A DNA stretch of 64,000 nt, taken from the NCBI RefSeq assembly GCF_036409155.1, contig NZ_JAZGLW010000005.1, positions 186,001 through 250,000 on the forward strand, read 5' to 3'. A program made the position numbers and the translations under genes. A model generated the notes under the pieces. That model was not told the DNA's origin, did no database searches, and saw only the letters and a program-made list of their open reading frames with translations. The stretch comes from Mycobacterium sp. 050128 (lineage in GTDB: Bacteria; Actinomycetota; Actinomycetes; Mycobacteriales; Mycobacteriaceae). Below are positions 11,206 through 21,293 of this stretch, piece after piece (position 1 is the stretch's first letter; every line of letters begins with the position of its first letter).

Positions 11206-11262
11206 CGCGGCAGCCACCTTGCGTCCAGCTGTTGAAAAATGTGTACGGTCGCGTCTCTTGTT

Positions 11263-11285
11263 CAGTACGGTCCAGTACCGTACTG
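11263..11285. promoter_or_regulatory. Perfect 23-bp palindromic operator upstream of mmpS
   Basis: CAGTACGG and CCGTACTG form a perfect 8-bp inverted repeat around the 7-bp spacer TCCAGTA. It lies 84 bases before the mmpS start and 58 bases after the tetR stop. Size and symmetry suit a TetR dimer, and a related sequence precedes tetR itself. I infer that this is the main control site of mmpS-mmpL. Confidence 0.7.
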
Positions 11286-11369
11286 TGAAGTCCGTCCGTT
11301 CGCGCTTGTGCGGGCCAACGGTCGTAGTCATAGAGTGATCGAGAACGCCCGAGCATCGAAAGGCCGAGG

Positions 11370-11816
11370 GTGAAGGCGATTTCCGTGTCCAACCTGCTTC
11401 GGCAGGGCTGGATAGTGTTGGTCGCGCTACTCGTCGTCGCCGTCGCGGCATTCGGCATCTACCGTCTGCACGGAATCTTCGGCTCGAACTACAAGACCTC
11501 GGCGAACAGCGGCCTGTCCAACGAGATCGTCCCGTTCAACCCCAAGCAGGTGGTGCTCGAGGTCTTCGGCGCACCGGGTGCGGTGGCGACGATCAACTAC
11601 CTCGACGTCAACGCCCAGCCGCAACAGGTCAAGAACGCGCCGCTGCCGTGGTCGTTCACGATCACCACGACGGAGCCCGCGGTCATCGGCAACGTTGTGG
11701 CACAAGGTAACGGAGACACCCTCGGTTGCCGCATCACCGTCAACGGTCAAGTCAAAGACGAACGCACCGTCAACAAGGTCGACGCCTACACCTTCTGTCT
11801 GGATAAGTCGGGATGA
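11370..11816 (+). CDS. MmpS-family membrane accessory protein
   Basis: This 148-residue MmpS protein has a single N-terminal transmembrane helix (about residues 14-31) followed by a periplasmic beta-sandwich domain. The paired cysteines in [10 protein letters not shown] and YTFCLDK are typical of the family and probably form a disulfide. MmpS proteins are periplasmic partners of MmpL transporters in lipid, siderophore or drug export. GTG at 11370 follows GAAAGG and GAGG. The stop overlaps the ATG of mmpL (ATGA at 11813-11816), so the two are translationally coupled. Confidence 0.92.
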   Translation: MKAISVSNLLRQGWIVLVALLVVAVAAFGIYRLHGIFGSNYKTSANSGLSNEIVPFNPKQVVLEVFGAPGAVATINYLDVNAQPQQVKNAPLPWSFTITTTEPAVIGNVVAQGNGDTLGCRITVNGQVKDERTVNKVDAYTFCLDKSG

Positions 11817-14728
11817 GCAACCAAACCAACGAACAGCAGACGCGGCCCGCTGTGCCGCGCAACATCCGACGGCTCGCGCTGCCGATCCTGCTTTTCTGGG
11901 TCGCGCTGGCCGCCATCACGAACATTGCGGTACCGCAGCTGGAAGAGGTGGGCAAGACCCACAACGTGGCGCTGAACTCTCCAGATGCCCCGTCGCTCAA
12001 GGCAATTAAGCAAATCGGCCAGGCGTTCCATGAGTTCGACACCGACAGCTCGGCCATGATCGTGCTGGAAGGTGACAAACCGCTCGGCGCGGACGCCCAC
12101 CGCTTCTACGACGAGATGATCCGCAGGCTGGAGCAGGACAAAAAGCACGTCGAGCACGTCCAGGACTACTGGGGCGACACGCTGACCGCGGCGGGATCGC
12201 AAAGTACCGATGGCAAGGCCGCTTATGTTCAGGTGAACCTCGCCGGTAATCAGGGCTCGGCGTTGGCCAACGAGGGCGTCGGCGCCATCCGCGACATCAT
12301 CGACCAGATGAAGCCGCCACCGGGCGTCAAGACCTATGTGACGGGCGCCGCGCCGCTGATCTCCGATCAGTTCGACGTCGGCAGCAAGGGGACCGCGAAG
12401 GTCACCGCGATCACCATCGGGGTGATCGCGCTGATGTTGTTCTTCGTCTACCGCTCGGTACTGACCACGCTGCTGGTTCTCGCCACGGTCCTGATCGAAA
12501 TGTCAGCTGCCCGAGGCCTTGTCGCCTTCCTCGGCAGCGAGGGAATCATCGGCCTGTCGACCTACGCGACGAATATCCTGACGCTGTTGGTGATCGCCGC
12601 CGGAACGGACTACGCGATATTCTTCGTGGGCCGCTACCAGGAAGCGCGCGGTACCGGTGAAGACCGCGAAAACGCGTTTTACACCATGTATCACGGCACC
12701 ACTCACGTGGTGTTGGGATCCGGGCTCACCGTTGCCGGTGCGGTGGCCTGTCTGAGCTTCACCCGGCTGCCGTACTTCCAAAGTCTTGGGATCCCAGCCG
12801 CATTGGGCATCCTGGTGGCGCTGCTCGCGGCGCTGACACTGGGTCCCGCGATTCTCACCCTGGGGGCCAAGGCCGGCATCTTCGACCCCAAGCGGGCGAT
12901 ACGAACGCGCGGCTGGCGGCGGATCGGCACCGCCATCGTCCGCTGGCCCGGCGCCGTGCTCGCGGCCGCGAGCGCGCTGGCCCTGGTAGGTCTGATCGCC
13001 CTGCCCGGATACAAGACCAGCTACGACACTCGGCCCTACATGCCCGCCGATGCTCCGGCCAATGTCGGTTACACCGCCGCCGAGAAACACTTCTCGCGGG
13101 CCCGGCTGGAGCCGGAATTGCTGATGGTCGAATCGGATCACGACATGCGTAATCCGGCCAGCATGCTGATCCTGGACAAGGTGGCCAAGGCCGTGTTTCA
13201 CGTCCCCGGGGTCGCCCAGGTGCAGACCATCACCCGGCCGTTGGGCACCCCGCTAGTGCACAGCTCACTCGCGTTCGTGGTCAGCAATTCCAGCGCTGCC
13301 CAGCAGCAAAACCTGACCTACCAACGGGATCGGGCCGACGACGCCCTCAAGCAGGCCAACGAACTGTCGAAGACGATCGACATTTTGCGACAGCAGTTCG
13401 TCCTGCAGCAGCAATTGGCCGGCACCACCCACGACGAGACCGAAAGCTTTCGCGACACGCTCGCTACGATCAAGGACCTGCGCGACAAGATCGCGAATTT
13501 CGACGACTTCTTCCGGCCCATTCGCAGCTATTTCTATTGGGAGAAGCACTGTTACGACATTCCTGCCTGCTTCGCGTTCAGATCTCTGTTCGACGCGCTC
13601 GACGGCATCGACCAGCTGACCGAAAAATTCGAGAACCTGACGGCTTCGCTGGATAAGCTCGACGCGCTGCAACCGAAGCTGGTGGCGTTGATACCGCCCC
13701 AGATTCAAAGCCAGGAGACCAATCGCGATCTGACACTGGCGAATTACGCCACGCTGTCCGGCATCTACGCCCAGAACGCGCGTGCGCTGGAGAACTCGAC
13801 GGCGTTGGGGCAGGCGTTTGACGCGGCCAAGAACGACGACACCTTCTATCTGCCGCCAGAGGTGTTCGACAACCCCGACTTCAAACGCGGCCTCAAACTG
13901 TTTCTCTCACCCGACGGTAAGGCAGCTCGCATGATCGTCACGCATGACGGCGATCCCGCTACCACCGAAGGTATTTCGCACATCGACCCGATCGCGAAGG
14001 CCGCGCACGAAGCCTTGAAGGGCACGCCGATGGCGAACGCGGGGATCTATCTCGGCGGCACCGCCGCGACGTACAAGGACATCCAAGAGGGTGCCAAGTA
14101 CGACCTGATGATCGTGGCATTCGCCGCGTTGAGCCTCATCCTGCTGATCATGATGATCATCACGCGCAGCCTGATCGCCGCGCTCGTCATCGTCGGTACC
14201 GTCGCGCTATCCCTGGGCGCCTCGTTCGGTCTGTCAGTTCTGGTGTGGCAGTACATGTTTGGTATTGAGTTGTATTGGGTCGTGCTCGCACTGGCGGTGA
14301 TCCTGCTGCTGGCCGTCGGCTCGGACTACAACCTGCTGTTGATCTCCCGGTTCAAGGAAGAAATCGACGCCGGCCTCAATACCGGCATCATCCGTGCGAT
14401 GGCCGGCTCCGGCTCGGTGGTCACCTCGGCCGGCATTGTTTTCGCCGTCACCATGTGTGCGTTTGTTTTCAGTGGTTTTCAAGTGCTCGGTCAGATCGGG
14501 ACGACGATCGGGCTGGGCTTGCTGTTCGACACGCTGATCGTGCGGTCATTCATGACGCCTTCTATCGCAAGGCTTCTCGGGCGCTGGTTCTGGTGGCCGC
14601 AACGGGTGCGTCCGCGTCCGGCCAGCACGATGCTGCGGCCCTACGGTACGCGCTCGGCGGTCCGTCAGCTGCTGCTGTGGGAGGACGGCGATGCGGCGGC
14701 GCCGAAGCCCACGGTGGCCGCACGCTGA
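11813..14728 (+). CDS. MmpL-family RND transporter (MmpL4/MmpL5-like)
   Basis: This 971-residue RND-superfamily exporter has the usual architecture: TM1 (about 22-42), a first periplasmic domain, TM2-6 (about 195-370), a second large periplasmic domain (about 400-760) and TM7-12 (about 765-930). The second domain includes a heptad-rich stretch (about 495-660) that forms a coiled-coil hairpin in MmpL4/MmpL5-type proteins. Two cysteines in HCYDIPAC (about 580-586) fall in the same place as in that group. The proton-relay region [16 protein letters not shown] follows TM4, with its partner [16 protein letters not shown] in the second half. MmpL4/5 relatives export siderophores and drugs, but the cargo here is unknown. 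It is controlled with mmpS, probably by the adjacent TetR. Confidence 0.93.
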   Translation: MSNQTNEQQTRPAVPRNIRRLALPILLFWVALAAITNIAVPQLEEVGKTHNVALNSPDAPSLKAIKQIGQAFHEFDTDSSAMIVLEGDKPLGADAHRFYDEMIRRLEQDKKHVEHVQDYWGDTLTAAGSQSTDGKAAYVQVNLAGNQGSALANEGVGAIRDIIDQMKPPPGVKTYVTGAAPLISDQFDVGSKGTAKVTAITIGVIALMLFFVYRSVLTTLLVLATVLIEMSAARGLVAFLGSEGIIGLSTYATNILTLLVIAAGTDYAIFFVGRYQEARGTGEDRENAFYTMYHGTTHVVLGSGLTVAGAVACLSFTRLPYFQSLGIPAALGILVALLAALTLGPAILTLGAKAGIFDPKRAIRTRGWRRIGTAIVRWPGAVLAAASALALVGLIALPGYKTSYDTRPYMPADAPANVGYTAAEKHFSRARLEPELLMVESDHDMRNPASMLILDKVAKAVFHVPGVAQVQTITRPLGTPLVHSSLAFVVSNSSAAQQQNLTYQRDRADDALKQANELSKTIDILRQQFVLQQQLAGTTHDETESFRDTLATIKDLRDKIANFDDFFRPIRSYFYWEKHCYDIPACFAFRSLFDALDGIDQLTEKFENLTASLDKLDALQPKLVALIPPQIQSQETNRDLTLANYATLSGIYAQNARALENSTALGQAFDAAKNDDTFYLPPEVFDNPDFKRGLKLFLSPDGKAARMIVTHDGDPATTEGISHIDPIAKAAHEALKGTPMANAGIYLGGTAATYKDIQEGAKYDLMIVAFAALSLILLIMMIITRSLIAALVIVGTVALSLGASFGLSVLVWQYMFGIELYWVVLALAVILLLAVGSDYNLLLISRFKEEIDAGLNTGIIRAMAGSGSVVTSAGIVFAVTMCAFVFSGFQVLGQIGTTIGLGLLFDTLIVRSFMTPSIARLLGRWFWWPQRVRPRPASTMLRPYGTRSAVRQLLLWEDGDAAAPKPTVAAR

Positions 14729-14729
14729 T

Positions 14730-15386
14730 TCAGCGCAGCATGGTGGCCACGATCCCGGACAGGTAGCCCAGGCGGGCCACCTCCGACGGCCGGAATTCGG
14801 GACCCGGACGGCCCAGCACCACCGCGGTCTGCGGGTCGCCCAGCGGCGCCGCGACCATCGTGATGTCCATGTCGCGCCAGGCCTGCGGCACCCACTCGGC
14901 GGTGCCGTCCAGCGTCGCGGCCTCCTGGATCGGCAGCCAGGGAGCCGACACGGCGCGGGTTTCCGGCGAGCCGGGGCTGGCGGCGAGGCGCCGCAGCTCG
15001 CCCTCGGCGCGCTGCAACACCGTGCACCAGCTCACCCGCAGCACCCGGGGCGCCTCGTCGGCCAGCACCTGCAGCCGCGCCGGCTTGTCCTTGGCCGCCG
15101 CGACGTGGTCGAGCAGTTCCAGCTCGCGGTGCGCTTCCAGCAGGCCGGTGTGCGGCCGCACGCTGTCCACCCGCACACCGTTCAGCGACTCGGCCGCGGT
15201 GATCAAAGTGTCGGGCATCGCCCCGGCGGGCAGTTCGATGACCAGGTCGTCGGTCGCGTACCCCGCGCTGCGTTCGACGACGTCGAGCGACAGGATGTCG
15301 GCGCCCACCGAACCGAGCGCAACCGCCAGCGCACCCAAGCTTCCGGGGCGGTCGACGAGCTCGATGCGCAACAGATACGACGGCAC
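14730..15386 (-). CDS. ACT-domain amino-acid-binding protein (Rv3013-type)
   Basis: This 218-residue protein begins with an ACT domain ([23 protein letters not shown]), a fold that binds amino acids or purines for regulation. The C-terminal half (about 85-218) has no enzyme motif I recognise. GTG at 15386 is chosen because it starts just before the ACT strand and gives the length I recall for the M. tuberculosis homologue. It is divergent from gatC and ends one base from the mmpL stop on the opposite strand. It may sense amino acids for the neighbouring amidotransferase operon, but this is only suggested by position. Confidence 0.8.
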   Translation of the reverse strand: MPSYLLRIELVDRPGSLGALAVALGSVGADILSLDVVERSAGYATDDLVIELPAGAMPDTLITAAESLNGVRVDSVRPHTGLLEAHRELELLDHVAAAKDKPARLQVLADEAPRVLRVSWCTVLQRAEGELRRLAASPGSPETRAVSAPWLPIQEAATLDGTAEWVPQAWRDMDITMVAAPLGDPQTAVVLGRPGPEFRPSEVARLGYLSGIVATMLR

Positions 15387-15481
15387 GCGCCCACTGTCGC
15401 ACAGAGCCGCGCGTCCGGCATTTCCGCAGGATGGGTGCCAGCTGCACGCGCGTGGCCGCAGCACCGATAGGCTTTTCGCTC

Positions 15482-15781
15482 GTGTCCCAGATCTCCCGCG
15501 ACGAGGTCGCGCACCTGGCCAGGCTGTCCCGACTGGCGTTGACCGATACCGAGTTGGACGGCTACGCCGGCCAACTCGACGCCATCCTGACCCACGTCAG
15601 CCAGATCCAGGCGGTCGACGTCACCGGCGTCGAGCCGACCGACAACCCGCTCAAGGACGTCAACGTCACCCGCCCGGACGAGATCAGGCCGTGCCTGACG
15701 CAGGAGGAGGCGCTGGCCGCGGCGCCCGCAGCCGTGGACGGCCGCTTCGCCGTCCCGCAGATCCTCGGAGACAGCGAGTGA
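15482..15781 (+). CDS. gatC: Aspartyl/glutamyl-tRNA amidotransferase subunit C
   Basis: GatC (99 residues) is the small belt subunit that holds GatA and GatB together in the GatCAB complex. It shows the family start [17 protein letters not shown] and the segment [12 protein letters not shown] at 15482 gives the standard length. Its TGA overlaps the GTG of gatA. The complex converts Glu-tRNA(Gln) to Gln-tRNA(Gln), and Asp-tRNA(Asn) to Asn-tRNA(Asn) where needed. Confidence 0.94.
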   Translation: MSQISRDEVAHLARLSRLALTDTELDGYAGQLDAILTHVSQIQAVDVTGVEPTDNPLKDVNVTRPDEIRPCLTQEEALAAAPAAVDGRFAVPQILGDSE

Positions 15782-17265
15782 ACGAGATCATCCGGTCCGA
15801 CGCCGCGACGCTGGCCGCCAAGGTCGCCGCCGGGGAGCTGTCGTCGGTCGAGATCACCCAGGCCTTCCTGGACCGGATCGCGGCGACCGACGACCGGTAC
15901 AGCGCGTTTCTGCACGTCGCCGCCGACGAGGCGCTGTCGGCGGCGGCCGCGGTCGACGAGGCGGTGGCGGCCGGGGAGCGGCTGCCCTCGGCGCTGGCCG
16001 GCGTTCCGCTGGCGCTCAAAGACGTGTTCACGACCGTCGATATGCCCACCACCTGCGGATCCAAGATCCTCGAGGGCTGGCGGTCGCCATACGACGCCAC
16101 CGTCACGGCCCGGCTGCGCGCGGCGGGCATCCCGATCCTGGGCAAGACCAACATGGACGAGTTCGCGATGGGCTCGTCGACGGAGAACTCGGCCTACGGC
16201 CCCACCCGCAACCCGTGGGACCTCGAGCGGGTGCCCGGCGGCTCCGGCGGTGGCAGCGCCGCGGCGCTGGCCTCCTTCCAGGCGCCGCTGGCCATCGGCA
16301 CCGACACCGGGGGCTCGATCCGCCAGCCGGCCGCGCTGACCGCGACCGTCGGGGTCAAGCCCACCTACGGCACGGTGTCGCGCTACGGCCTGGTGGCCTG
16401 CGCGTCGTCGCTGGATCAGGGCGGCCCCTGCGCGCGCACCGTGCTCGACACCGCGTTGCTGCATGCGGTGATCGCCGGCCACGACCAGATGGACTCGACC
16501 TCCATCGATGCCGCGGTGCCCGACGTGGTCGGCGCCGCCAAGGCCGGTGCCGCAGGCGATCTGAGCGGCGTGCGGATCGGCGTGGTGTCCCAGTTGCGCG
16601 GCGAGGGCTATCAGCCCGGAGTGCTGTCGTCGTTCGAGGAGGCGGTCAAGCAGCTGACCGCGCTGGGTGCCGAGGTGAGCGAAGTCGATTGCCCGCACTT
16701 CGATTACGCCCTGGCGGCCTACTACCTGATCCTGCCGTCGGAGGTGTCGAGCAACCTGGCGCGCTTCGACGCGATGCGTTACGGACTGCGGGTCGGTGAC
16801 GACGGCAACCACAGCGCCGAGGAAGTGATGGCGCTGACCCGGGCCGCCGGATTCGGTCCAGAAGTAAAGCGCCGCATCATGATTGGTGCCTATGCGCTCT
16901 CGGCGGGCTACTACGACGCCTACTACAACCAGGCGCAGAAAGTTCGCACCCTGATCGCCCGTGATCTCGACGACGCATACAAATCCGTCGACGTGCTGGT
17001 GTCGCCGGCCACCCCGACCACCGCGTTCCGGCTGGGGGAGAAGGTCGACGATCCGCTGGCCATGTACCTGTTCGACTTGTGCACGTTGCCGCTGAACCTG
17101 GCCGGGCACTGCGGAATGTCGGTGCCGTCCGGGCTCTCGCCGGACGACCGGTTGCCGGTGGGGCTGCAGATCATGGCGCCCGCGCTGGCCGACGATCGCC
17201 TTTATCGCGTCGGTGCCGCCTACGAAGCGGCGCGTGGACCGTTGCCGGCCGCGCCGACCGTCTAG
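15778..17265 (+). CDS. gatA: Glutamyl-tRNA amidotransferase subunit A
   Basis: GatA (495 residues) is the amidase subunit that releases ammonia from glutamine for GatB. The amidase-signature triad is complete: K81 in LALKDVF, the cis-Ser S156 in [11 protein letters not shown] and nucleophile S180 in [14 protein letters not shown] at 15778 overlaps the gatC stop, as expected for the conserved gatCA pair. gatB lies 2.5 kb downstream, separated by pfkA and a ParA-like gene. Confidence 0.96.
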   Translation: MNEIIRSDAATLAAKVAAGELSSVEITQAFLDRIAATDDRYSAFLHVAADEALSAAAAVDEAVAAGERLPSALAGVPLALKDVFTTVDMPTTCGSKILEGWRSPYDATVTARLRAAGIPILGKTNMDEFAMGSSTENSAYGPTRNPWDLERVPGGSGGGSAAALASFQAPLAIGTDTGGSIRQPAALTATVGVKPTYGTVSRYGLVACASSLDQGGPCARTVLDTALLHAVIAGHDQMDSTSIDAAVPDVVGAAKAGAAGDLSGVRIGVVSQLRGEGYQPGVLSSFEEAVKQLTALGAEVSEVDCPHFDYALAAYYLILPSEVSSNLARFDAMRYGLRVGDDGNHSAEEVMALTRAAGFGPEVKRRIMIGAYALSAGYYDAYYNQAQKVRTLIARDLDDAYKSVDVLVSPATPTTAFRLGEKVDDPLAMYLFDLCTLPLNLAGHCGMSVPSGLSPDDRLPVGLQIMAPALADDRLYRVGAAYEAARGPLPAAPTV

Positions 17266-17319
17266 CCGCACGCCGCCCCGATTTGCCCCGATGGCGGCCC
17301 AGACAGGCAAGATAAGAGG

Positions 17320-18351
17320 ATGCGGATCGGAATTCTCACCGGGGGCGGTGACTGTCCGGGGCTCAACGCCGTCATCCGGGCGGTGGTACGCACCTGCGAC
17401 GCCCGGTACGGCTCGTCGGTGGTCGGCTTCCAGGACGGGTGGCGCGGGCTGCTGGAGAACCGGCGCATCCAGCTGCAGAACGACGATCGCAATGACCGGC
17501 TGCTGGCCAAGGGTGGGACCGTGCTGGGCACCGCTCGCGTGCATCCCGACAAGTTGCGGGCCGGGCTGGACCAGATCAAGCAGACCCTGGACGACAACGG
17601 CATCGACGTGCTCATCCCGATCGGTGGCGAGGGTACGCTGACGGCCGCACACTGGCTGTCGGATGAGAACGTTCCGGTGGTCGGAGTGCCCAAGACGATC
17701 GACAACGACATCGACTGCACGGACGTGACTTTCGGTCACGACACCGCGCTGACCGTGGCCACCGACGCCATCGACCGTTTGCACAGCACCGCCGAGTCAC
17801 ACCAGCGGGTGATGCTGGTAGAGGTGATGGGCCGCCACGCCGGCTGGATCGCGCTGAACGCCGGGCTGGCGTCCGGGGCGCACATGACGCTGATTCCCGA
17901 GCAGCCCTTCGATATCGAGGATGTGTGCCGGCTCGTCAAACGCCGCTTCCAGCGCGGGGATTCGCACTTCATCTGCGTGGTGGCCGAAGGGGCCAAGCCG
18001 ATCCCCGGCTCGATTCCGTTGCGGGAGGGCGGGATCGACGAATTCGGCCACGAGAAATTCACCGGCATCGCTCAGCAGTTGGGCATCGCCGTGGAGAAGC
18101 GAATCAACAAGGACGTGCGAGTGACCGTGCTGGGCCACGTCCAGCGGGGCGGCACCCCGACGGCGTATGACCGCGTGCTGGCCACCCGGTTCGGCGTCAA
18201 CGCCGCCGACGCCGCGCACGCCGGCGAATACGGCCAGATGGTGTCGCTGCGCGGGCAGGACATCGGCCGTGTCTCGCTGGCCGACGCCACGCGCCACCTC
18301 AAACTGGTGCCCGACGCACGCCACGATGAGGCCGCCGCTTTCTTCGGCTGA
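17320..18351 (+). CDS. pfkA: 6-phosphofructokinase PfkA
   Basis: This 343-residue phosphofructokinase phosphorylates fructose 6-phosphate to fructose 1,6-bisphosphate in glycolysis. Visible motifs are [13 protein letters not shown] at the N-terminus, IGGEGTLTA (about 101-109), [12 protein letters not shown] with the catalytic aspartate, [13 protein letters not shown] and HVQRGG. The residue equivalent to E. coli G104 is glycine (ATP-type), whereas the position of G124 is lysine (PPi-type). This mixed signature is known in actinobacterial enzymes. It lies between gatA and gatB, its position in M. tuberculosis as I recall, and is probably co-transcribed with gatCA. Confidence 0.95.
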   Translation: MRIGILTGGGDCPGLNAVIRAVVRTCDARYGSSVVGFQDGWRGLLENRRIQLQNDDRNDRLLAKGGTVLGTARVHPDKLRAGLDQIKQTLDDNGIDVLIPIGGEGTLTAAHWLSDENVPVVGVPKTIDNDIDCTDVTFGHDTALTVATDAIDRLHSTAESHQRVMLVEVMGRHAGWIALNAGLASGAHMTLIPEQPFDIEDVCRLVKRRFQRGDSHFICVVAEGAKPIPGSIPLREGGIDEFGHEKFTGIAQQLGIAVEKRINKDVRVTVLGHVQRGGTPTAYDRVLATRFGVNAADAAHAGEYGQMVSLRGQDIGRVSLADATRHLKLVPDARHDEAAAFFG

Positions 18352-18487
18352 GGACCCCGCGGCGGGCAAACGGCCGATGGCAGCAGCCTGACGAGCGTCT
18401 GAATTCGCCGGCTCAGCCGGCCAGCACTCACGCAGGGGCGGAATTTCCTGGTTTAACCACCAGCTCGAAACGGTTACACCAGCCGTT

Positions 18488-19675
18488 ATGAGCAACCGCG
18501 AGGGGGTTCGCGGAGTCAATGCCTTATCTGCTGCTCCGGCATATCCGTCGGGCTCCGCCAAGCCCGCGTCTTCGGTGCCGAGCTGGCGAGCCAATGCCGA
18601 CCCGACGGCGGCCACGGTGCCCGAGCCGCGCCTGCCCGCGAAACCGGCCAGGTCAAGCGGGCCCGCGACGCCCAACCGGCTGGCGCGGACACGGCGAGCC
18701 GCGGCCCCATATCGTCGTGAGCTGACACTGGGCGGGACCGCCCTCGACGGCCTGGACTTCGGGGACGCCTCGGGGCCGAGCAGGTTCAACTGGCGAGAGG
18801 TGATCCACCGGGTGACCGGAATCGACCTCGGCCCCGGCAAACACGCCGCATACGAGCGGGAGCTGCGCGAGCGCATCGGTGCGCCGATCGGCGGTGCGTT
18901 TCCGATCGCGGTGCTGAACTTCAAGGGCGGCGTCGGCAAGACCGCGGTGGTCGAGGCGCTCGGCTCGACGCTGGCCGAGGCGCGCGGCGACCGGGTCATC
19001 GCCGTCGACATCGACGCCGGCGATCTGGCGGAGCGCCACGGTCGCCGCAACCCGCTGGGCCTGGCCGACCTGCTCGCGCGCGATTCGGTGACCCAGTATG
19101 CGCAGGTGCGCGCGCATACCCACATGAACAGTTTCGGCCTCGAAGTGCTCGGGCTGCCCGACTACGGCCACACCGACTGGCGGCTGGAGCGCCAGGACAT
19201 CTCCAAGGCATTTTCGATTCTGCGCAAGCATTATTCGGTGCTGCTGGTGGATTGCGTCAAGGCGATCAACTCCACCGTGATGGATGCGGTTCTGCCGGAG
19301 GCGCGCGCTCTCGTCGTGGTCTCCGGCACCTCGATCGACGCGGTGCGTAAGACCAGGACAACGCTGGAGTGGTTGTCCAACAACGGACATCGCCGCTTGC
19401 TGAAGTCGACGGTCCTCGCGATGAACTACACGGAGCCGGCCAAGCTGGACGGCGTGGTCACCAAGGAATTCGAGGCGCTGTCGGCCCGCGTCGCGGCCAC
19501 GGTGATGTTGCCATTCGATCGGCACGTGCGCGAGGGCAAAGAGCTCGGGCTGGACCGGTTGAGCAAGCAAAGCCGGCGCGCCTACCTGGAGATGGCCGCC
19601 GCGCTGGGCGACATCGCCGCCGGCCGGCCGGTGGGGCGCCAGGAGGACGAAGCCGCGCAGCGGTCCTGGCGCTAA
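18488..19675 (+). CDS. Orphan ParA/MinD-like ATPase with disordered N-terminus
   Basis: This 395-residue protein has an Ala/Pro/Ser/Arg-rich N-terminal tail (about residues 1-75) that is probably unstructured, followed by a linker with FNWREVIHRVTGIDLG. The SIMIBI-class ATPase domain then begins at about residue 138. Walker A is NFKGGVGKTA with the deviant lysine pattern; the A-prime/switch region reads IAVDIDAGDLAERHG; VLLVDCVKA follows. No parB, parS-like cluster or ESX gene is nearby, so it is not a plain partition pair. The layout resembles EspI and other mycobacterial MinD-like proteins, which also have long N-terminal tails. It lies between pfkA and gatB, where I recall no gene in M. 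tuberculosis. Function is unknown. Confidence 0.85.
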   Translation: MSNREGVRGVNALSAAPAYPSGSAKPASSVPSWRANADPTAATVPEPRLPAKPARSSGPATPNRLARTRRAAAPYRRELTLGGTALDGLDFGDASGPSRFNWREVIHRVTGIDLGPGKHAAYERELRERIGAPIGGAFPIAVLNFKGGVGKTAVVEALGSTLAEARGDRVIAVDIDAGDLAERHGRRNPLGLADLLARDSVTQYAQVRAHTHMNSFGLEVLGLPDYGHTDWRLERQDISKAFSILRKHYSVLLVDCVKAINSTVMDAVLPEARALVVVSGTSIDAVRKTRTTLEWLSNNGHRRLLKSTVLAMNYTEPAKLDGVVTKEFEALSARVAATVMLPFDRHVREGKELGLDRLSKQSRRAYLEMAAALGDIAAGRPVGRQEDEAAQRSWR

Positions 19676-19748
19676 CGCCGCTTGATCCCGAGCCCGGGCC
19701 GTTATGCCCGACCCTGCGGTTGGCTCGGCCACCATTAGGATCGTTGCC

Positions 19749-21266
19749 ATGACTGTTACTTCCGGTGCGGCCGAGCTGCTGGATTACGACGACGTCATCG
19801 CGCGTTTCGATCCGGTGCTCGGGCTGGAAGTTCACGTCGAGCTGTCCACCGCGACCAAGATGTTCTGCGGCTGCTCCACCACATTCGGCGCCGAACCCAA
19901 CACCCAGGTGTGCCCGGTGTGCCTGGGGCTGCCCGGTTCGCTGCCCGTGCTCAACCAGAAGGCGGTGGAGTCGGCGATCCGCATCGGACTGGCGCTGAAT
20001 TGCGAGATCGTGCCGTGGTGCCGCTTCGCCCGGAAAAATTACTTCTATCCGGACATGCCGAAGAACTACCAGATCTCGCAGTACGACGAGCCGATCGCCA
20101 TCAACGGCTACCTCGAGGCGCCGCTGGAAGACGGCACCACCTGGCGGGTCGAGATCGAACGTGCCCACATGGAAGAGGACACCGGCAAGCTCACCCACCT
20201 GGGCGGCGAGACGGGCCGCATCCATGGGGCCACGACGTCGCTGATCGACTACAACCGTGCCGGCGTGCCGCTGATCGAGATCGTCACCAAGCCCATCGAG
20301 GGAGCCGGGGCCCGGGCCCCGCAGATTGCCCGGGCTTACGTGACGGCATTGCGAGACTTGTTGCGCGCCTTGGAAGTATCCGATGTTCGGATGGATCAGG
20401 GCTCGATGCGGTGTGACTCCAACGTCTCGTTGAAGCCCACCGGTGCGACCCAGTTCGGCACCCGGACCGAGACCAAGAACGTCAACTCGCTGAAAAGCGT
20501 CGAGGTCGCGGTGCGGTACGAAATGCAGCGCCAGGCCGCCGTTTTGGTCTCCGGTGGCTCAATCATGCAGGAAACCAGGCACTTTCAGGAGGGTTCCGGC
20601 ACCACCAGTGCGGGCCGCGCCAAAGAAACGGCGCAGGATTATCGCTATTTCCCCGAGCCCGACCTGGAACCCGTCGCGCCCAGCCGTGAGCTGGTCGAGC
20701 AATTGCGCGAGACCATCCCCGAGCTTCCCTGGTTGAGCCGCAAGCGGATTCAGGAAGAGTGGGGCGTTTCCGACGAGGTGATGCGCGATCTCGTCAACGC
20801 GGGCGCGGTCGAATTGGTCACCGCGACCATCCAGCACGGCGCGTCCAGCACCCAGGCGCGCTCCTGGTGGGGAAACTTCCTGGTGCAGAAGGCCAATGAG
20901 GCGAACATCGAATTGGACGAGCTGGCCATCACGCCCGCTCAGGTCGCCGCGGTGATCGCACTGGTCGACGAGGGCAAGTTGTCCAACAAGCTGGCCCGCC
21001 AGGTTGTCGAAGGTGTGCTGGCCGGAGAAGGCGAACCCGAGCAGGTGATGACCGCGCGTGGCCTGGCGCTGGTGCGCGACGACTCGGTCACCCAGGCCGC
21101 CGTCGACGAGGCCCTGGCCGCCAATCCCGACGTGGCGGAAAAGATCCGCGGCGGCAAGGTTCAAGCCGCCGGCGCGATCGTGGGCGCGGTCATGAAGGCC
21201 ACCCGTGGTCAGGCGGACGCCGCCCGGGTGCGCGAGCTGGTGCTGGCCGCCTGCGGGCAGTCCTAG
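19749..21266 (+). CDS. gatB: Aspartyl/glutamyl-tRNA amidotransferase subunit B
   Basis: GatB (505 residues) phosphorylates tRNA-bound Glu or Asp and amidates it with ammonia tunnelled from GatA. The N-terminal cradle begins [13 protein letters not shown] and contains the zinc-site cysteines of MFCGCST and [31 protein letters not shown] and [12 protein letters not shown] are signature segments. The C-terminal helical and YqeY-like tail domains (about 360-505) bind tRNA. The ATG at 19749 is preferred over upstream codons because the conserved sequence starts soon after it. Confidence 0.96.
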   Translation: MTVTSGAAELLDYDDVIARFDPVLGLEVHVELSTATKMFCGCSTTFGAEPNTQVCPVCLGLPGSLPVLNQKAVESAIRIGLALNCEIVPWCRFARKNYFYPDMPKNYQISQYDEPIAINGYLEAPLEDGTTWRVEIERAHMEEDTGKLTHLGGETGRIHGATTSLIDYNRAGVPLIEIVTKPIEGAGARAPQIARAYVTALRDLLRALEVSDVRMDQGSMRCDSNVSLKPTGATQFGTRTETKNVNSLKSVEVAVRYEMQRQAAVLVSGGSIMQETRHFQEGSGTTSAGRAKETAQDYRYFPEPDLEPVAPSRELVEQLRETIPELPWLSRKRIQEEWGVSDEVMRDLVNAGAVELVTATIQHGASSTQARSWWGNFLVQKANEANIELDELAITPAQVAAVIALVDEGKLSNKLARQVVEGVLAGEGEPEQVMTARGLALVRDDSVTQAAVDEALAANPDVAEKIRGGKVQAAGAIVGAVMKATRGQADAARVRELVLAACGQS

Positions 21267-21293
21267 CCCGAATCAGCGGGCCCGGCGCGCCGC

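Noticed and set aside
14860..15777. Upstream extension of gatA
   Set aside because: The extra ~300 codons overlap the ACT gene and gatC; the GTG overlapping the gatC stop gives the standard length.
15562..17784. A 740-codon open frame antisense to gatA and pfkA
   Set aside because: Composition is typical of a shadow of GC-rich coding sequence; gatA and pfkA motifs are complete on the other strand.
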